Made by a program: the position numbers and the translations under genes. DNA of 64,000 nt from an uncultured Ruegeria sp. (GTDB lineage Bacteria; Pseudomonadota; Alphaproteobacteria; Rhodobacterales; Rhodobacteraceae). Below the pieces are notes generated by a model. It was given only the letters and a program-made list of their open reading frames with translations, ran no database searches and was not told the DNA's origin. Location of the stretch: assembly GCF_947500045.1 (NCBI RefSeq), contig NZ_CANMQQ010000001.1:248001-312000 (forward strand), in the 5' to 3' direction. This document shows, in pieces, positions 1-8,089 of this stretch; position 1 is the stretch's first letter; each line of letters opens with the position of its first letter.

Positions 1-707
1 AGCTAGACCGCTTGGCGCGGCTTTATAGCTCTGCCGGTGGCACTGGCGTCACGCTACTGAACAAGCTGGGCGGGTCGGCAGAGTCTCTGCTGGATCAATT
101 GCCCGAGCCGGTGCGGCTTGGACTGACCGGGGCGACCGAACAGGCGCTTTGGCTTGCGATGCACGCCGCTGAGGGGTCTCGACGTGCTGTGCCGGACCAA
201 AAACCATGGATCAATACGGCGTTGGCCACGGCGATGGGCGCTGCAGGAGGGCTGGGCGGGGTATCGACCGCTCTGGTCGAGTTGCCTGCCAGCACGGCGA
301 TGATTCTGCGCGCGATTCAAGGGGCTGCGGCGCGGGAAGGGTTTGATCCGACGGCTGAAAACGTGAAATTTGATTCGATCCGGGTGCTGTCCGCCGCTGG
401 GCCACTGGAGAAAGATGATGGGGCCGATCTGGGGTTCTTCTCGATGCGGCTGACGCTGACCGGGCCTGCAATGCAGCGCATGATTTCGATGGTGGCACCA
501 CGCCTGTCCGTGGTGCTGGGCCAGAAGCTGGCGGCGCAGTCGGTGCCTCTGTTGGGAGCGTTGGCCGGAGGGGGCACGAATTTTATCTATACCCGCTATT
601 ATCAGCAGATCGCTCATGTCCATTTTGGGCTGCGTCGTTTGGCAATCGATGCCGATATCCCGCATGATGATCTGGTTCAGCGTCTGTCCGGCCGTATGTC
701 CGTCTGA
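1..707 (+). CDS. EcsC family protein, 5' end outside the window
   Basis: The frame is open from base 3, so the true start lies upstream and about 234 C-terminal residues are visible. The sequence matches my knowledge of the EcsC family: the region 'WINTALATAMGAAGG', a glycine/alanine-rich hydrophobic stretch near the C terminus (VPLLGALAGGG) and the ending 'YYQQIAHVHFGLRRL'. EcsC proteins are named after a Bacillus gene next to an ABC transporter; their biochemical role is not known. No transporter gene is visible here. The following NUDIX gene is about 100 bases away, so the two may be transcribed separately. Confidence 0.75.
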   Translation, partial: LDRLARLYSSAGGTGVTLLNKLGGSAESLLDQLPEPVRLGLTGATEQALWLAMHAAEGSRRAVPDQKPWINTALATAMGAAGGLGGVSTALVELPASTAMILRAIQGAAAREGFDPTAENVKFDSIRVLSAAGPLEKDDGADLGFFSMRLTLTGPAMQRMISMVAPRLSVVLGQKLAAQSVPLLGALAGGGTNFIYTRYYQQIAHVHFGLRRLAIDADIPHDDLVQRLSGRMSV

Positions 708-803
708 TCAAGGCTGTGGATAAAACTTGGCTTGCGACTCGGACCGTGCTATTTTTCACTGCATAAACCGCAACATAAGCGGAGCGAGCAGTGAGAATGG
801 ACC

Positions 804-1289
804 GTGTTTGACGGGCGCAGTCGTGCGACAATAGATGGGCTTTCAACTGAAAGCCTTTCGCTTTCCGGGGCGCTTCCGGTCTACAGCCAGTCTGCGGCCT
901 TGTGCTATTGTGTGGACGCAGGCCAGCCTCAGATATTGCTGATCACGACCCGCAGGGCGCGACGCTGGATTATCCCCAAAGGATGGCTGATTAACGGGAT
1001 CAGCCCGTCGCAAACCGCTGCCCGTGAGGCCTGGGAAGAGGCAGGCGTTGTTGGCATCTGCGGCACCGAGAGCCTTGGTCGCTTCGCCTATGTCAAAAAC
1101 CGGCCCAACAAGGCATCCGCATTGTGCCTGGTGGATGTATTCCCGCTGCACGTGCAGCGACTGACGGCTCATTTCCCTGAGGCCGGGGAGCGTAAGCGCA
1201 AGTGGTTTTCGCCCAAAAAAGCGGCGCAGAGGGTAGCATCGCCCGAACTGGCAATACTCTTGCGTGGATTCGGGCATTTGTCGCAGTAG
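804..1289 (+). CDS. NUDIX hydrolase
   Basis: A 161-residue protein with a NUDIX box at about residues 60-82, ending in REAWEEAGV. Catalytic metal-binding glutamates E78 and E79 are present, but the first glutamate of the consensus (G-x5-E-x7-REUxEExGU) is replaced by isoleucine. Members hydrolyse nucleoside diphosphates linked to another group; the substrate cannot be read here. 'RRWIIPKGW' before the box is shared with the second NUDIX gene at 34592-35050, so the two are paralogues of one subfamily. The start is GTG; an ATG seven bases upstream is out of frame and stops at once. No strong ribosome-binding site is close, so the start is the weakest part of the call. Confidence 0.85.
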   Translation: MFDGRSRATIDGLSTESLSLSGALPVYSQSAALCYCVDAGQPQILLITTRRARRWIIPKGWLINGISPSQTAAREAWEEAGVVGICGTESLGRFAYVKNRPNKASALCLVDVFPLHVQRLTAHFPEAGERKRKWFSPKKAAQRVASPELAILLRGFGHLSQ

Positions 1290-1360
1290 TTGGACAAGAT
1301 CAAGTCTTGATATTGCCAAGTTGCTCGGTATCTATTCGTCAACCGGAATCGGGACGCGTG

Positions 1361-1816
1361 ATGATTCAATACGCATTGAAATGTAGCAACGACCACAGTT
1401 TTGATAGCTGGTTTCAGTCCGCAGCCGCTTTTGACAAATTGTCGGTGGCCAGGATGGTAACCTGCGCGGTGTGTGGTTGTGACAAGGTGGAAAAGGCGAT
1501 CATGACGCCTCGGGTTCGACCTGCGCGCGCTACGGTGGCCGAACAGGCCCCTGCCAGTCCTGAGCCGGATCAAATCAACATGTCTACGCCCTCAGCTGAA
1601 ATCGAAAAGGTTCTGTCCGAATTGCGACGCACGGTTGAAGAGAACTCCGACTATGTGGGGCAGGATTTTGCGCAGGAAGCCCGCAAGATACACTTGGGGG
1701 ACGCACCCGAACGTGCCATCTATGGCGAAGCCAAACCCGAGGATGCGCGCGCGCTAGTCGAAGACGGTGTTCCGGTGGCTCCATTGCCTTTTGTTCCTTC
1801 GCGAAAAACCAACTGA
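1361..1816 (+). CDS. DUF1178 family protein with a zinc-ribbon-like N terminus
   Basis: A 151-residue protein that opens with MIQYALKC and carries cysteines at 8, 35 and 38 (CAVC) plus His12, a probable metal-binding knuckle. The C-terminal half (ARKIHLGDAPERAIYGEA) is typical of DUF1178 proteins, which are widespread in alphaproteobacteria and have no assigned function. I chose the ATG at 1361 because family members begin with this sequence and a GGGACG stretch precedes it, although the frame is open further upstream into the end of the NUDIX gene. The SDR gene follows after 3 bases, so these two genes are very likely cotranscribed. Confidence 0.85.
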   Translation: MIQYALKCSNDHSFDSWFQSAAAFDKLSVARMVTCAVCGCDKVEKAIMTPRVRPARATVAEQAPASPEPDQINMSTPSAEIEKVLSELRRTVEENSDYVGQDFAQEARKIHLGDAPERAIYGEAKPEDARALVEDGVPVAPLPFVPSRKTN

Positions 1817-1819
1817 CCC

Positions 1820-2458
1820 ATGCATATCGTGATCACAGGTGCCAATCGCGGCCTCGGGAAAACTCTTGCAGATCAATACCGTAGTGCGGGTCATGCAGTG
1901 ACCGGCACCGCGCGCAACGGAAGTGGCGAGGTCCTACTGGACGTGTCTGATCCGGCGCAGCACAGGGCCATGTCCGAACAGTTGCAAGGACGCCCAGTTG
2001 ATCTTCTGATCTGTAACGCGGGTGTCTATCTGGACAAAGGGCATGACATCAGCGGTTACCCTGCAGAGATGTGGGAACAAACCTTTGCAGCCAATGTGAC
2101 CGGCGTTTTCCTGACAATCCAAGCCCTGTTACCCAATCTGCGTAAAGCAGAAGGTAAAATCGCGATCGTGTCGTCTCAGATGGCCTCGCACACCCGGGCA
2201 CCGGGGGGCAGCTATATCTATCGCGCATCTAAGGCCGCAGCGTTGAACCTGGGGCGCAACTTGGCCGCCGATTTGCGCGGCGATGGTATTGCCGTAGGCA
2301 TCTATCACCCCGGTTGGGTTCAGACCGACATGGGCGGAGCTGCGGCAGACATCACCGTAGATCAGGCTGTAGCGGGCCTGACCGACCGGTTCGCGGCGTT
2401 GTCACTGGACACAACTGGGTGTTTCGAAACTTGGGACGGTCGCGCGCACGACTACTAA
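1820..2458 (+). CDS. SDR family NAD(P)-dependent oxidoreductase
   Basis: A 212-residue short-chain dehydrogenase/reductase. The nucleotide-binding motif TGANRGLG is at residues 6-13, NAG at 66-68, the catalytic serine region at about 118-119, and the Tyr134-x3-Lys138 active-site pair in YRASK. It is shorter than classical SDRs (about 250 residues) and resembles the C-factor/sniffer subgroup. The substrate is unknown. It starts 3 bases after the DUF1178 stop, and its TAA overlaps the TAG of the convergent gene at 2455, so the two transcription units share their last four bases. Confidence 0.9.
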   Translation: MHIVITGANRGLGKTLADQYRSAGHAVTGTARNGSGEVLLDVSDPAQHRAMSEQLQGRPVDLLICNAGVYLDKGHDISGYPAEMWEQTFAANVTGVFLTIQALLPNLRKAEGKIAIVSSQMASHTRAPGGSYIYRASKAAALNLGRNLAADLRGDGIAVGIYHPGWVQTDMGGAAADITVDQAVAGLTDRFAALSLDTTGCFETWDGRAHDY

Positions 2459-2808
2459 TTGTTAAGCGCTGCTTTGGGAATTTCATAGACTTCACCAGGC
2501 TCGATGAAAATCACCATTAAATCGCCCGGAGTTTCATAAGTCAGTTTCGAGGTCGAGCTGCTGGAATCCGGCACGCCATTCGTGAAATAAATCCGCCGAA
2601 CCTCTCCCGTATTCAATTGCACCGCAAGGGTTGCCGTCCCATCCTCTTTTTTCCGCAATTCAGCGGGACAACTGGACATCGGTTCACCTGAAAGGGCGGC
2701 GCAAGGAACAGTGCCCAGCGCGTTCTGCCCATCGGTGCCCGACAGGGTGGCGACCTGTGCGCTGGCGGCGGTTGAAATCAGTGTCAGGGCGGTGGCAAGG
2801 CGGAGCAT
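2455..2808 (-). CDS. Small secreted protein of unknown function
   Basis: A 117-residue protein with a clear Sec signal peptide (MLRLATALTLISTAASA, cleavage expected after about residue 17). The mature part has two cysteines and a serine-rich stretch, and no family I recognise. I chose the Met at 2808 because GAGGA lies about six bases before it on the minus strand and because the signal peptide begins there; a longer frame to 2838 would put ten residues in front of the signal. It is divergent from lysC and convergent with the SDR gene. Confidence 0.7.
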   Translation of the reverse strand: MLRLATALTLISTAASAQVATLSGTDGQNALGTVPCAALSGEPMSSCPAELRKKEDGTATLAVQLNTGEVRRIYFTNGVPDSSSSTSKLTYETPGDLMVIFIEPGEVYEIPKAALNN

Positions 2809-2963
2809 GGAAATCCTCGTGGGGAAAAAATATTGCATCCACGCTTACATCACGCGATCCCAATGTAAAGCACCGCATCCGGGGCTTTGCCCACTTGCCC
2901 TTACGCGACCCCTCGCATAAGACGCACGGGATCAGAAATTCAAGGCGCGGAGACTTTGGCCTC

Positions 2964-4202
2964 ATGCCCGTACTCGTGATGAAATTCGGCGGCACATCGG
3001 TCGCCAATCTGGACCGCATCCGCCGCGCTGCCAAACGGGTCGGAGTCGAAGTTGCCAAGGGCTATGATGTTATTGTCATCGTTTCGGCCATGTCGGGCAA
3101 GACCAACGAGTTGGTAGGGTGGGTCGACGAAACCTCACCGCTGTACGATGCCCGCGAATATGATGCGGTTGTGTCCTCGGGTGAAAACGTCACTGCCGGT
3201 CTGATGGCGCTAACCCTGCAGGAAATGGATGTCCCCGCCCGCAGTTGGCAGGGCTGGCAGGTGCCTCTGATCACGAACGGTGCCCATTCCGCGGCACGGA
3301 TCGAAGAGATCCCGCCCGAGAACATCAATCAGAAATTCGGCGAAGGAATGCGCGTTGCGGTCGTTGCAGGCTTTCAGGGCATCAGCCCCGAAGGGCGCAT
3401 CACCACACTGGGTCGGGGGGGGTCGGACACTACGGCGGTGGCCTTCGCCGCCGCGTTCGAGGCCGAGCGCTGCGATATCTACACGGATGTGGATGGTGTC
3501 TATACTACTGACCCGCGCATCTGCGAGAAAGCGCGCAAACTGGATCGTATTTCGTTCGAGGAGATGCTCGAACTGGCCTCGCTTGGGGCCAAAGTACTGC
3601 AAACCCGTTCGGTCGAACTGGCGATGCGCTATAAGGTGAAACTGCGCGTTCTCTCAAGTTTTGAGGAACAATCCGACGAGGCCGGTACTCTGGTCTGCCA
3701 TGAGGAGGATATCATGGAATCCAATGTTGTGGCCGGTGTGGCCTATTCCCGCGACGAAGCCAAGATGACCGTCGTTTCCGTGGCCGACCGCCCGGGTATC
3801 GCCTCAATCATCTTTACCGCACTCAGCGAAGAAGGCGTCAATGTCGACATGATCGTCCAGAACATCTCGGACGAAGGTCGGACGGATATGACCTTCTCGT
3901 GCCCCACCAATCAGGTTTCCCGCGCCGAAAAGGCACTGTTGGCGATCAAGGAACAGGGTGAGCTGAACTATGCCGAACTGGTTGCCGACGAAGACGTCTG
4001 CAAGGTGTCAGTTGTGGGCATCGGTATGCGCTCGCAATCCGGTGTCGCGGCCAAGATGTTTAAGATTCTCTCGGATGAGGGGATCAACATCAAGGTCATT
4101 ACAACCTCTGAGATAAAAATTTCCGTCCTGATCGACAGGAAATACATGGAACTTGCGGTTCAGGCACTGCATGATGCCTTTGAGCTGGACAAGGCGGCCT
4201 GA
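2964..4202 (+). CDS. lysC: Aspartate kinase
   Basis: Aspartokinase catalyses the ATP-dependent phosphorylation of aspartate, the first step to lysine, threonine, methionine and diaminopimelate. The 412-residue length is usual for the alphaproteobacterial monofunctional enzyme. The kinase motif KFGGTS is at residues 7-12, and two C-terminal ACT domains follow, one beginning near 'DRPGIASIIF' and one near 'SQSGVAAKMF'; these normally bind lysine or threonine for feedback control. I chose the ATG at 2964 because the frame upstream runs through the divergent promoter region and GGAGA precedes it. ptsP follows after 45 bases in the same direction, an order commonly seen in alphaproteobacteria. Confidence 0.96.
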   Translation: MPVLVMKFGGTSVANLDRIRRAAKRVGVEVAKGYDVIVIVSAMSGKTNELVGWVDETSPLYDAREYDAVVSSGENVTAGLMALTLQEMDVPARSWQGWQVPLITNGAHSAARIEEIPPENINQKFGEGMRVAVVAGFQGISPEGRITTLGRGGSDTTAVAFAAAFEAERCDIYTDVDGVYTTDPRICEKARKLDRISFEEMLELASLGAKVLQTRSVELAMRYKVKLRVLSSFEEQSDEAGTLVCHEEDIMESNVVAGVAYSRDEAKMTVVSVADRPGIASIIFTALSEEGVNVDMIVQNISDEGRTDMTFSCPTNQVSRAEKALLAIKEQGELNYAELVADEDVCKVSVVGIGMRSQSGVAAKMFKILSDEGINIKVITTSEIKISVLIDRKYMELAVQALHDAFELDKAA

Positions 4203-4247
4203 GCATTCAGCCACGTGTCCCGTCTGAAACCGTAACGTGGGTGGGCC

Positions 4248-6491
4248 ATGGCGGAAGGCACGGAAACAGAATCCCGCAAGCTGCTGGGGCGGCTGCGCGA
4301 AGAAATGGCGAGCGAAGCCGCCGGTCAGGAACGTCTTGACCGGATTACGCATCTGATTGCGGATAGCATTCACCGCGAGGTGTGCTCGATCTACCTGTTC
4401 CGGGATGAAGACACGCTTGAGCTTTGCGCCACTGAAGGTCTGTCACCCGAAGCTGTTCACCAGACCCGAATGCGTATGGGCGAGGGATTGGTTGGACGCG
4501 TGGCCAAGTATGGCAAGGTGGTCAATACCGCCGATGCGCCCTCGGCCAAGGGTTTTCGATACATGCCGGAAACCGGCGAAGAACGGTATTCGTCCTTTTT
4601 GGGCGTGCCGGTGCAGCGCTTGGGTCAGAAACTGGGCGTGCTGGTCGTGCAGTCTCGGGAAGCGCGCGAGTTTTCGGCAGATGAGGTTTACGCGCTGGAA
4701 GTTGTTGCCATGGTTCTGGCCGAAATGGCTGAACTCGGTGCGTTCGTGGGCGAAGGCGCGGCTTTGTCGCCCCTGCACCAGCAGTCGCTGCTGCTGCGTG
4801 GTGGCCCGGCGCAGGAAGGGTCTGCCGAAGGCCATGTCTGGCTTCATGAACCCCGCGTCGTTGTCACCAACCCGATCGCTGAAGACCCGCATCGCGAACG
4901 AGAGCGGTTAAACGAAGCCGTCGAGGAACTGCGCGTCGGTGTCGACAAGATGCTCGAAATTTCGCAGGGCGGTGACAAAGAACAGCTTCAGGTATTGGAA
5001 GCCTACCGGATGTTCGCCAACTCCAAGGGTTGGATGCGCCGGATGGAGGAGGACATCGCGTTGGGCCTCAGTGCTGAGGCTGCAGTCGAAAAAGAACAGT
5101 CGCAGGCGCGTGCGCGCATGGGACAGGTCACCGACCCATACTTGCGCGAACGGCTGGCCGATCTCGATGACCTGAGCAACCGGTTGCTGCGGATTTTGAC
5201 TGGGCAGGGCAATGGCAACGGGGCTGATCTGCCGCCTGATCCGATCCTGATCGCCCGTAATATCGGACCGGGCGATCTGTTGGATTATGGCCGCTCGCTC
5301 AAAGGCGTCGTGCTGGAAGAGGGCTCGGTCGGCAGTCATGCCACCATCGTAGCGCGCGCTTTGGCGATCCCGTTGGTGGTGCATGTCGGCCGGATCACGA
5401 CCGAGGCGCTGAACGGTGACCACATTCTGGTCGATGGCGACAACGGGGTCGTGCATCTGCGCCCTGAGGATACAGTTGTCAGCGCGTTTCGTGATAAAGT
5501 CGCAATGGAGGCCAAGGCGCAGGAACGGTATGCCTCGATCCGTGAAACGCCAACGGTGACCAAAGATGGCGCGCGTATCAATATGGTGATGAACGCGGGC
5601 CTTATGGCCGATCTACCATCGCTGAACAATTCGGGTGCCGAAGGTGTGGGTCTTTTCCGGACCGAGCTGCAATTTCTGATCCGAAACAAGATGCCGAAAC
5701 GATCAGAACTTGTAACGCAATATAAGCGGGTTCTGGATGCAGCGGGCGACAAGCGCGTTGTATTCCGCACGCTGGATATCGGGTCGGACAAGGTTCTGCC
5801 CTACATGAAACATGTGGATGAACCGAACCCTGCACTGGGTTGGCGGGCGATCCGCGTTGGTCTGGACAAACGCGGCGTTATGCGGATGCAGTTGCAGGCG
5901 TTGATCCGTGCCGCCGATGGACGTCCGTTGACCGTTATGTTCCCCTTTGTCGCGCAGGCGGACGAATTCCGCGAGGCGAGGTGGGAGGTCAAGAAAACAA
6001 TCGAACGGGAACGGCGTCTGGGTCACGTCCTGCCAGAATCGCTTGAGGTTGGTGCGATGCTCGAAACGCCGTCACTGGCTTTTGCGCCGCAAAAGTTCTT
6101 TGACGAGGTTGGTTTTATCTCGATCGGGGGCAATGATCTGAAACAGTTCTTCTTTGCCGCTGACCGTGAAAATGAACTGGTGCGCCGTCGCTATGACACG
6201 CTGAATGTCAGCTTTCTCACATTCATTGAGCGTATCGTGGAACGATGCGCGATTTCGGACGCCCCGCTCAGCTTTTGTGGCGAAGATGCTGGTCGCCCGG
6301 TCGAGGCGTTGTGCCTCGCTGCAATGGGTATCCGCACTTTGTCGATGCGTCCGGCCTCAATCGGGCCGGTCAAAAGCCTTTTGTTGCGGTCGAACCTGCA
6401 GGACGTGCGCAAGATCATCGCGGATGCCCGGCACCGTGGTGAACAATCCGTGCGTCCAGCAGTGATGGACTGGTTGCGGTCGCAATCCTGA
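4248..6491 (+). CDS. ptsP: Phosphoenolpyruvate-protein phosphotransferase of the nitrogen PTS (EI-Ntr)
   Basis: A 747-residue protein with an N-terminal GAF domain (about residues 20-160), then the PTS enzyme I parts: a linker, the phosphohistidine swivel domain with the phosphorylated histidine at residue 364 (GSHATIVAR), and the C-terminal PEP-binding barrel with GLFRTE, GGNDL and FCGEDAGR. It takes phosphate from PEP and passes it to NPr and EIIA-Ntr, a regulatory cascade tied to nitrogen and potassium status. The GAF domain distinguishes it from sugar-transport enzyme I. It lies 45 bases downstream of lysC and is probably cotranscribed with it. Confidence 0.96.
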   Translation: MAEGTETESRKLLGRLREEMASEAAGQERLDRITHLIADSIHREVCSIYLFRDEDTLELCATEGLSPEAVHQTRMRMGEGLVGRVAKYGKVVNTADAPSAKGFRYMPETGEERYSSFLGVPVQRLGQKLGVLVVQSREAREFSADEVYALEVVAMVLAEMAELGAFVGEGAALSPLHQQSLLLRGGPAQEGSAEGHVWLHEPRVVVTNPIAEDPHRERERLNEAVEELRVGVDKMLEISQGGDKEQLQVLEAYRMFANSKGWMRRMEEDIALGLSAEAAVEKEQSQARARMGQVTDPYLRERLADLDDLSNRLLRILTGQGNGNGADLPPDPILIARNIGPGDLLDYGRSLKGVVLEEGSVGSHATIVARALAIPLVVHVGRITTEALNGDHILVDGDNGVVHLRPEDTVVSAFRDKVAMEAKAQERYASIRETPTVTKDGARINMVMNAGLMADLPSLNNSGAEGVGLFRTELQFLIRNKMPKRSELVTQYKRVLDAAGDKRVVFRTLDIGSDKVLPYMKHVDEPNPALGWRAIRVGLDKRGVMRMQLQALIRAADGRPLTVMFPFVAQADEFREARWEVKKTIERERRLGHVLPESLEVGAMLETPSLAFAPQKFFDEVGFISIGGNDLKQFFFAADRENELVRRRYDTLNVSFLTFIERIVERCAISDAPLSFCGEDAGRPVEALCLAAMGIRTLSMRPASIGPVKSLLLRSNLQDVRKIIADARHRGEQSVRPAVMDWLRSQS

Positions 6492-6522
6492 TGCCTCTGT
6501 CAGCGAAAAGGCGATTCCGGGC

Positions 6523-6551
6523 TTGATTTTTATGTCCGGGTTCCGTATCCA
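6523..6551 (+). promoter_or_regulatory. Candidate sigma-70-type promoter upstream of zwf
   Basis: TTGATT at 6523-6528 and TATCCA at 6546-6551 are separated by 17 bases, a plausible housekeeping promoter. The -10 match is weak. It sits directly before the palindromic operator at 6559-6576, so a bound regulator would cover the start of transcription. This is inference from spacing and similarity only. Confidence 0.35.
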
Positions 6552-6558
6552 GCCGGAG

Positions 6559-6576
6559 AATGTTAGCGATAACATT
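6559..6576. promoter_or_regulatory. Palindromic LacI-type operator upstream of the zwf-edd-eda operon
   Basis: AATGTTAGCGATAACATT is an inverted repeat with perfect 7-base arms (AATGTTA/TAACATT) and a central CG. This is the layout of LacI/GntR-type repressor operators (TGTTAnCGnTAACA), which in several proteobacteria control gluconate and Entner-Doudoroff genes. It ends 65 bases before the zwf ATG. No LacI-family gene is present in the window, so the regulator would be encoded elsewhere. Confidence 0.55.
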
Positions 6577-6641
6577 AGTTGCAAGGCATCGACACCTCAA
6601 GCCCTGTATGTCTTGGCGGGGACCTCGAAAGGAAGCTGGCC

Positions 6642-8087
6642 ATGGTTTCACGCGTAATTCCGGTAGAACCTTTTGACCTCGTGCTGTTCGGCGCGACGGG
6701 AGATTTGGCGCAGCGCAAGATCCTGCCGGGGCTGTATCACCGGTTCGAGGTCGGGCAGATGCCCGAAAATGCGCGTATCATCGGCACTGCGCGCTCGGAT
6801 ATGAACAGCGAAGGGTTCCGCAAGCAGCTGCGCGCGTCGATGGATGAATTTGCTCCGAAGTATGATAAGGGCACTCTGGATCGTTTCCTGTCGCGCGTTG
6901 AATATGTCCCGGTGGATGCACTGGGTGATGCGGGTTGGCCCGATCTGGTCAAAGCGCTGCGCGCTGATGTCGTGCGCGCTTTTTATCTTTCTGTCGGGCC
7001 GAGCCTGTTTTCCGGGATCGCGAAACGGCTGAACGATCATGGCCTGGCCACGCCCGACAGCCGTATCGTGGTGGAAAAACCGTTTGGACATGATCTGACC
7101 TCGGCCAAGGCATTGAATGAAGGACTGCGCGCCTGTTTTGACGAGCATCAAATCTACCGGATCGATCATTATCTCGGCAAGGAAACCGTGCAGAACCTGA
7201 TGGCCTTGCGCTTCGCCAATTCGCTGTTCGAACCGCTTTGGAATGCCACCCATGTCGACCATGTTCAGATCACGGTTGCCGAGACCGTGGGTGTCGAGGG
7301 GCGCGGCGCCTATTACGATCAATCCGGTGCGATGCGGGACATGATCCAGAACCATCTCGTGCAATTGCTGTGTCTGACCGCGATGGAGCCGCCCTCGAAA
7401 TTCGCGCCAAACGCGGTGCGCGATGAAAAGGTCAAGGTGATTGAAGCGCTGGAACCGGTGGGACCCAAGGATATCGCCCGAGGTCAGTATCGTACCGAGA
7501 ATGGCGGGGACGGCTATCTCGATCATGTGGGTAACCCCGCCAGCCGCACTGAAAGCTTTATTGCCCTCAAGGCTCATATCGGCAACTGGCGCTGGGCTGG
7601 CGTGCCGTTCTACCTGCGCACCGGAAAGCGCCTGCGCGCACGCGAATCCGAGATTGCCGTGTTCTTCCGCGACCCACCGCACACGATTTTCCCGAATGTT
7701 GGCCCTCTGCACGGCAATGTACTGGTGATCCGTCTGCAGCCGGACGAAGGCATCACCCTGCGTACGACGATCAAGGAACCGGGACAGGGCGGTTTCCGAC
7801 TGTCCGATGTCGCACTGGATATGAGTTTTGCTGACGCACTAGGCGACGACGGGCAATCCCCGGACGCCTACGAACGTCTGATCATGGATGTGATCCGTGG
7901 CGATCAGACCCTGTTCATGCGCGGTGATGAGGCCGAGGCCGCCTGGGCTTGGGTCGATCCCATCATTCACGGCTGGGAAGAGCGTGGCGACAAGCCTGCG
8001 AAATACGATCAGGGCAGCTCGGGACCAGAGGAAGCATTGATGCTGATGCATCGCGATGGACGCCGCTGGCGTCAGATCGGAGGATAA
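6642..8087 (+). CDS. zwf: Glucose-6-phosphate 1-dehydrogenase
   Basis: The enzyme oxidises glucose 6-phosphate to 6-phosphogluconolactone with reduction of NAD(P)+, the entry to the Entner-Doudoroff and pentose phosphate routes. The 481-residue protein has the dinucleotide-binding motif FGATGDLA near the N terminus and the active-site signature RIDHYLGKE, with Asp175 and the substrate-binding His176. I chose the ATG at 6642, preceded by AAAGGAAG, over a TTG further upstream. edd follows after 2 bases and eda after that, forming an operon. A 6-phosphogluconolactonase gene, often found between zwf and edd in relatives, is absent. Confidence 0.96.
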   Translation: MVSRVIPVEPFDLVLFGATGDLAQRKILPGLYHRFEVGQMPENARIIGTARSDMNSEGFRKQLRASMDEFAPKYDKGTLDRFLSRVEYVPVDALGDAGWPDLVKALRADVVRAFYLSVGPSLFSGIAKRLNDHGLATPDSRIVVEKPFGHDLTSAKALNEGLRACFDEHQIYRIDHYLGKETVQNLMALRFANSLFEPLWNATHVDHVQITVAETVGVEGRGAYYDQSGAMRDMIQNHLVQLLCLTAMEPPSKFAPNAVRDEKVKVIEALEPVGPKDIARGQYRTENGGDGYLDHVGNPASRTESFIALKAHIGNWRWAGVPFYLRTGKRLRARESEIAVFFRDPPHTIFPNVGPLHGNVLVIRLQPDEGITLRTTIKEPGQGGFRLSDVALDMSFADALGDDGQSPDAYERLIMDVIRGDQTLFMRGDEAEAAWAWVDPIIHGWEERGDKPAKYDQGSSGPEEALMLMHRDGRRWRQIGG

Positions 8088-8089
8088 TC

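Noticed and set aside
6648..7712. 354-codon open frame antisense to zwf
   Set aside because: It mirrors a well-supported gene in GC-rich sequence, shows no recognisable domain, and such long shadow frames are expected with this codon bias.
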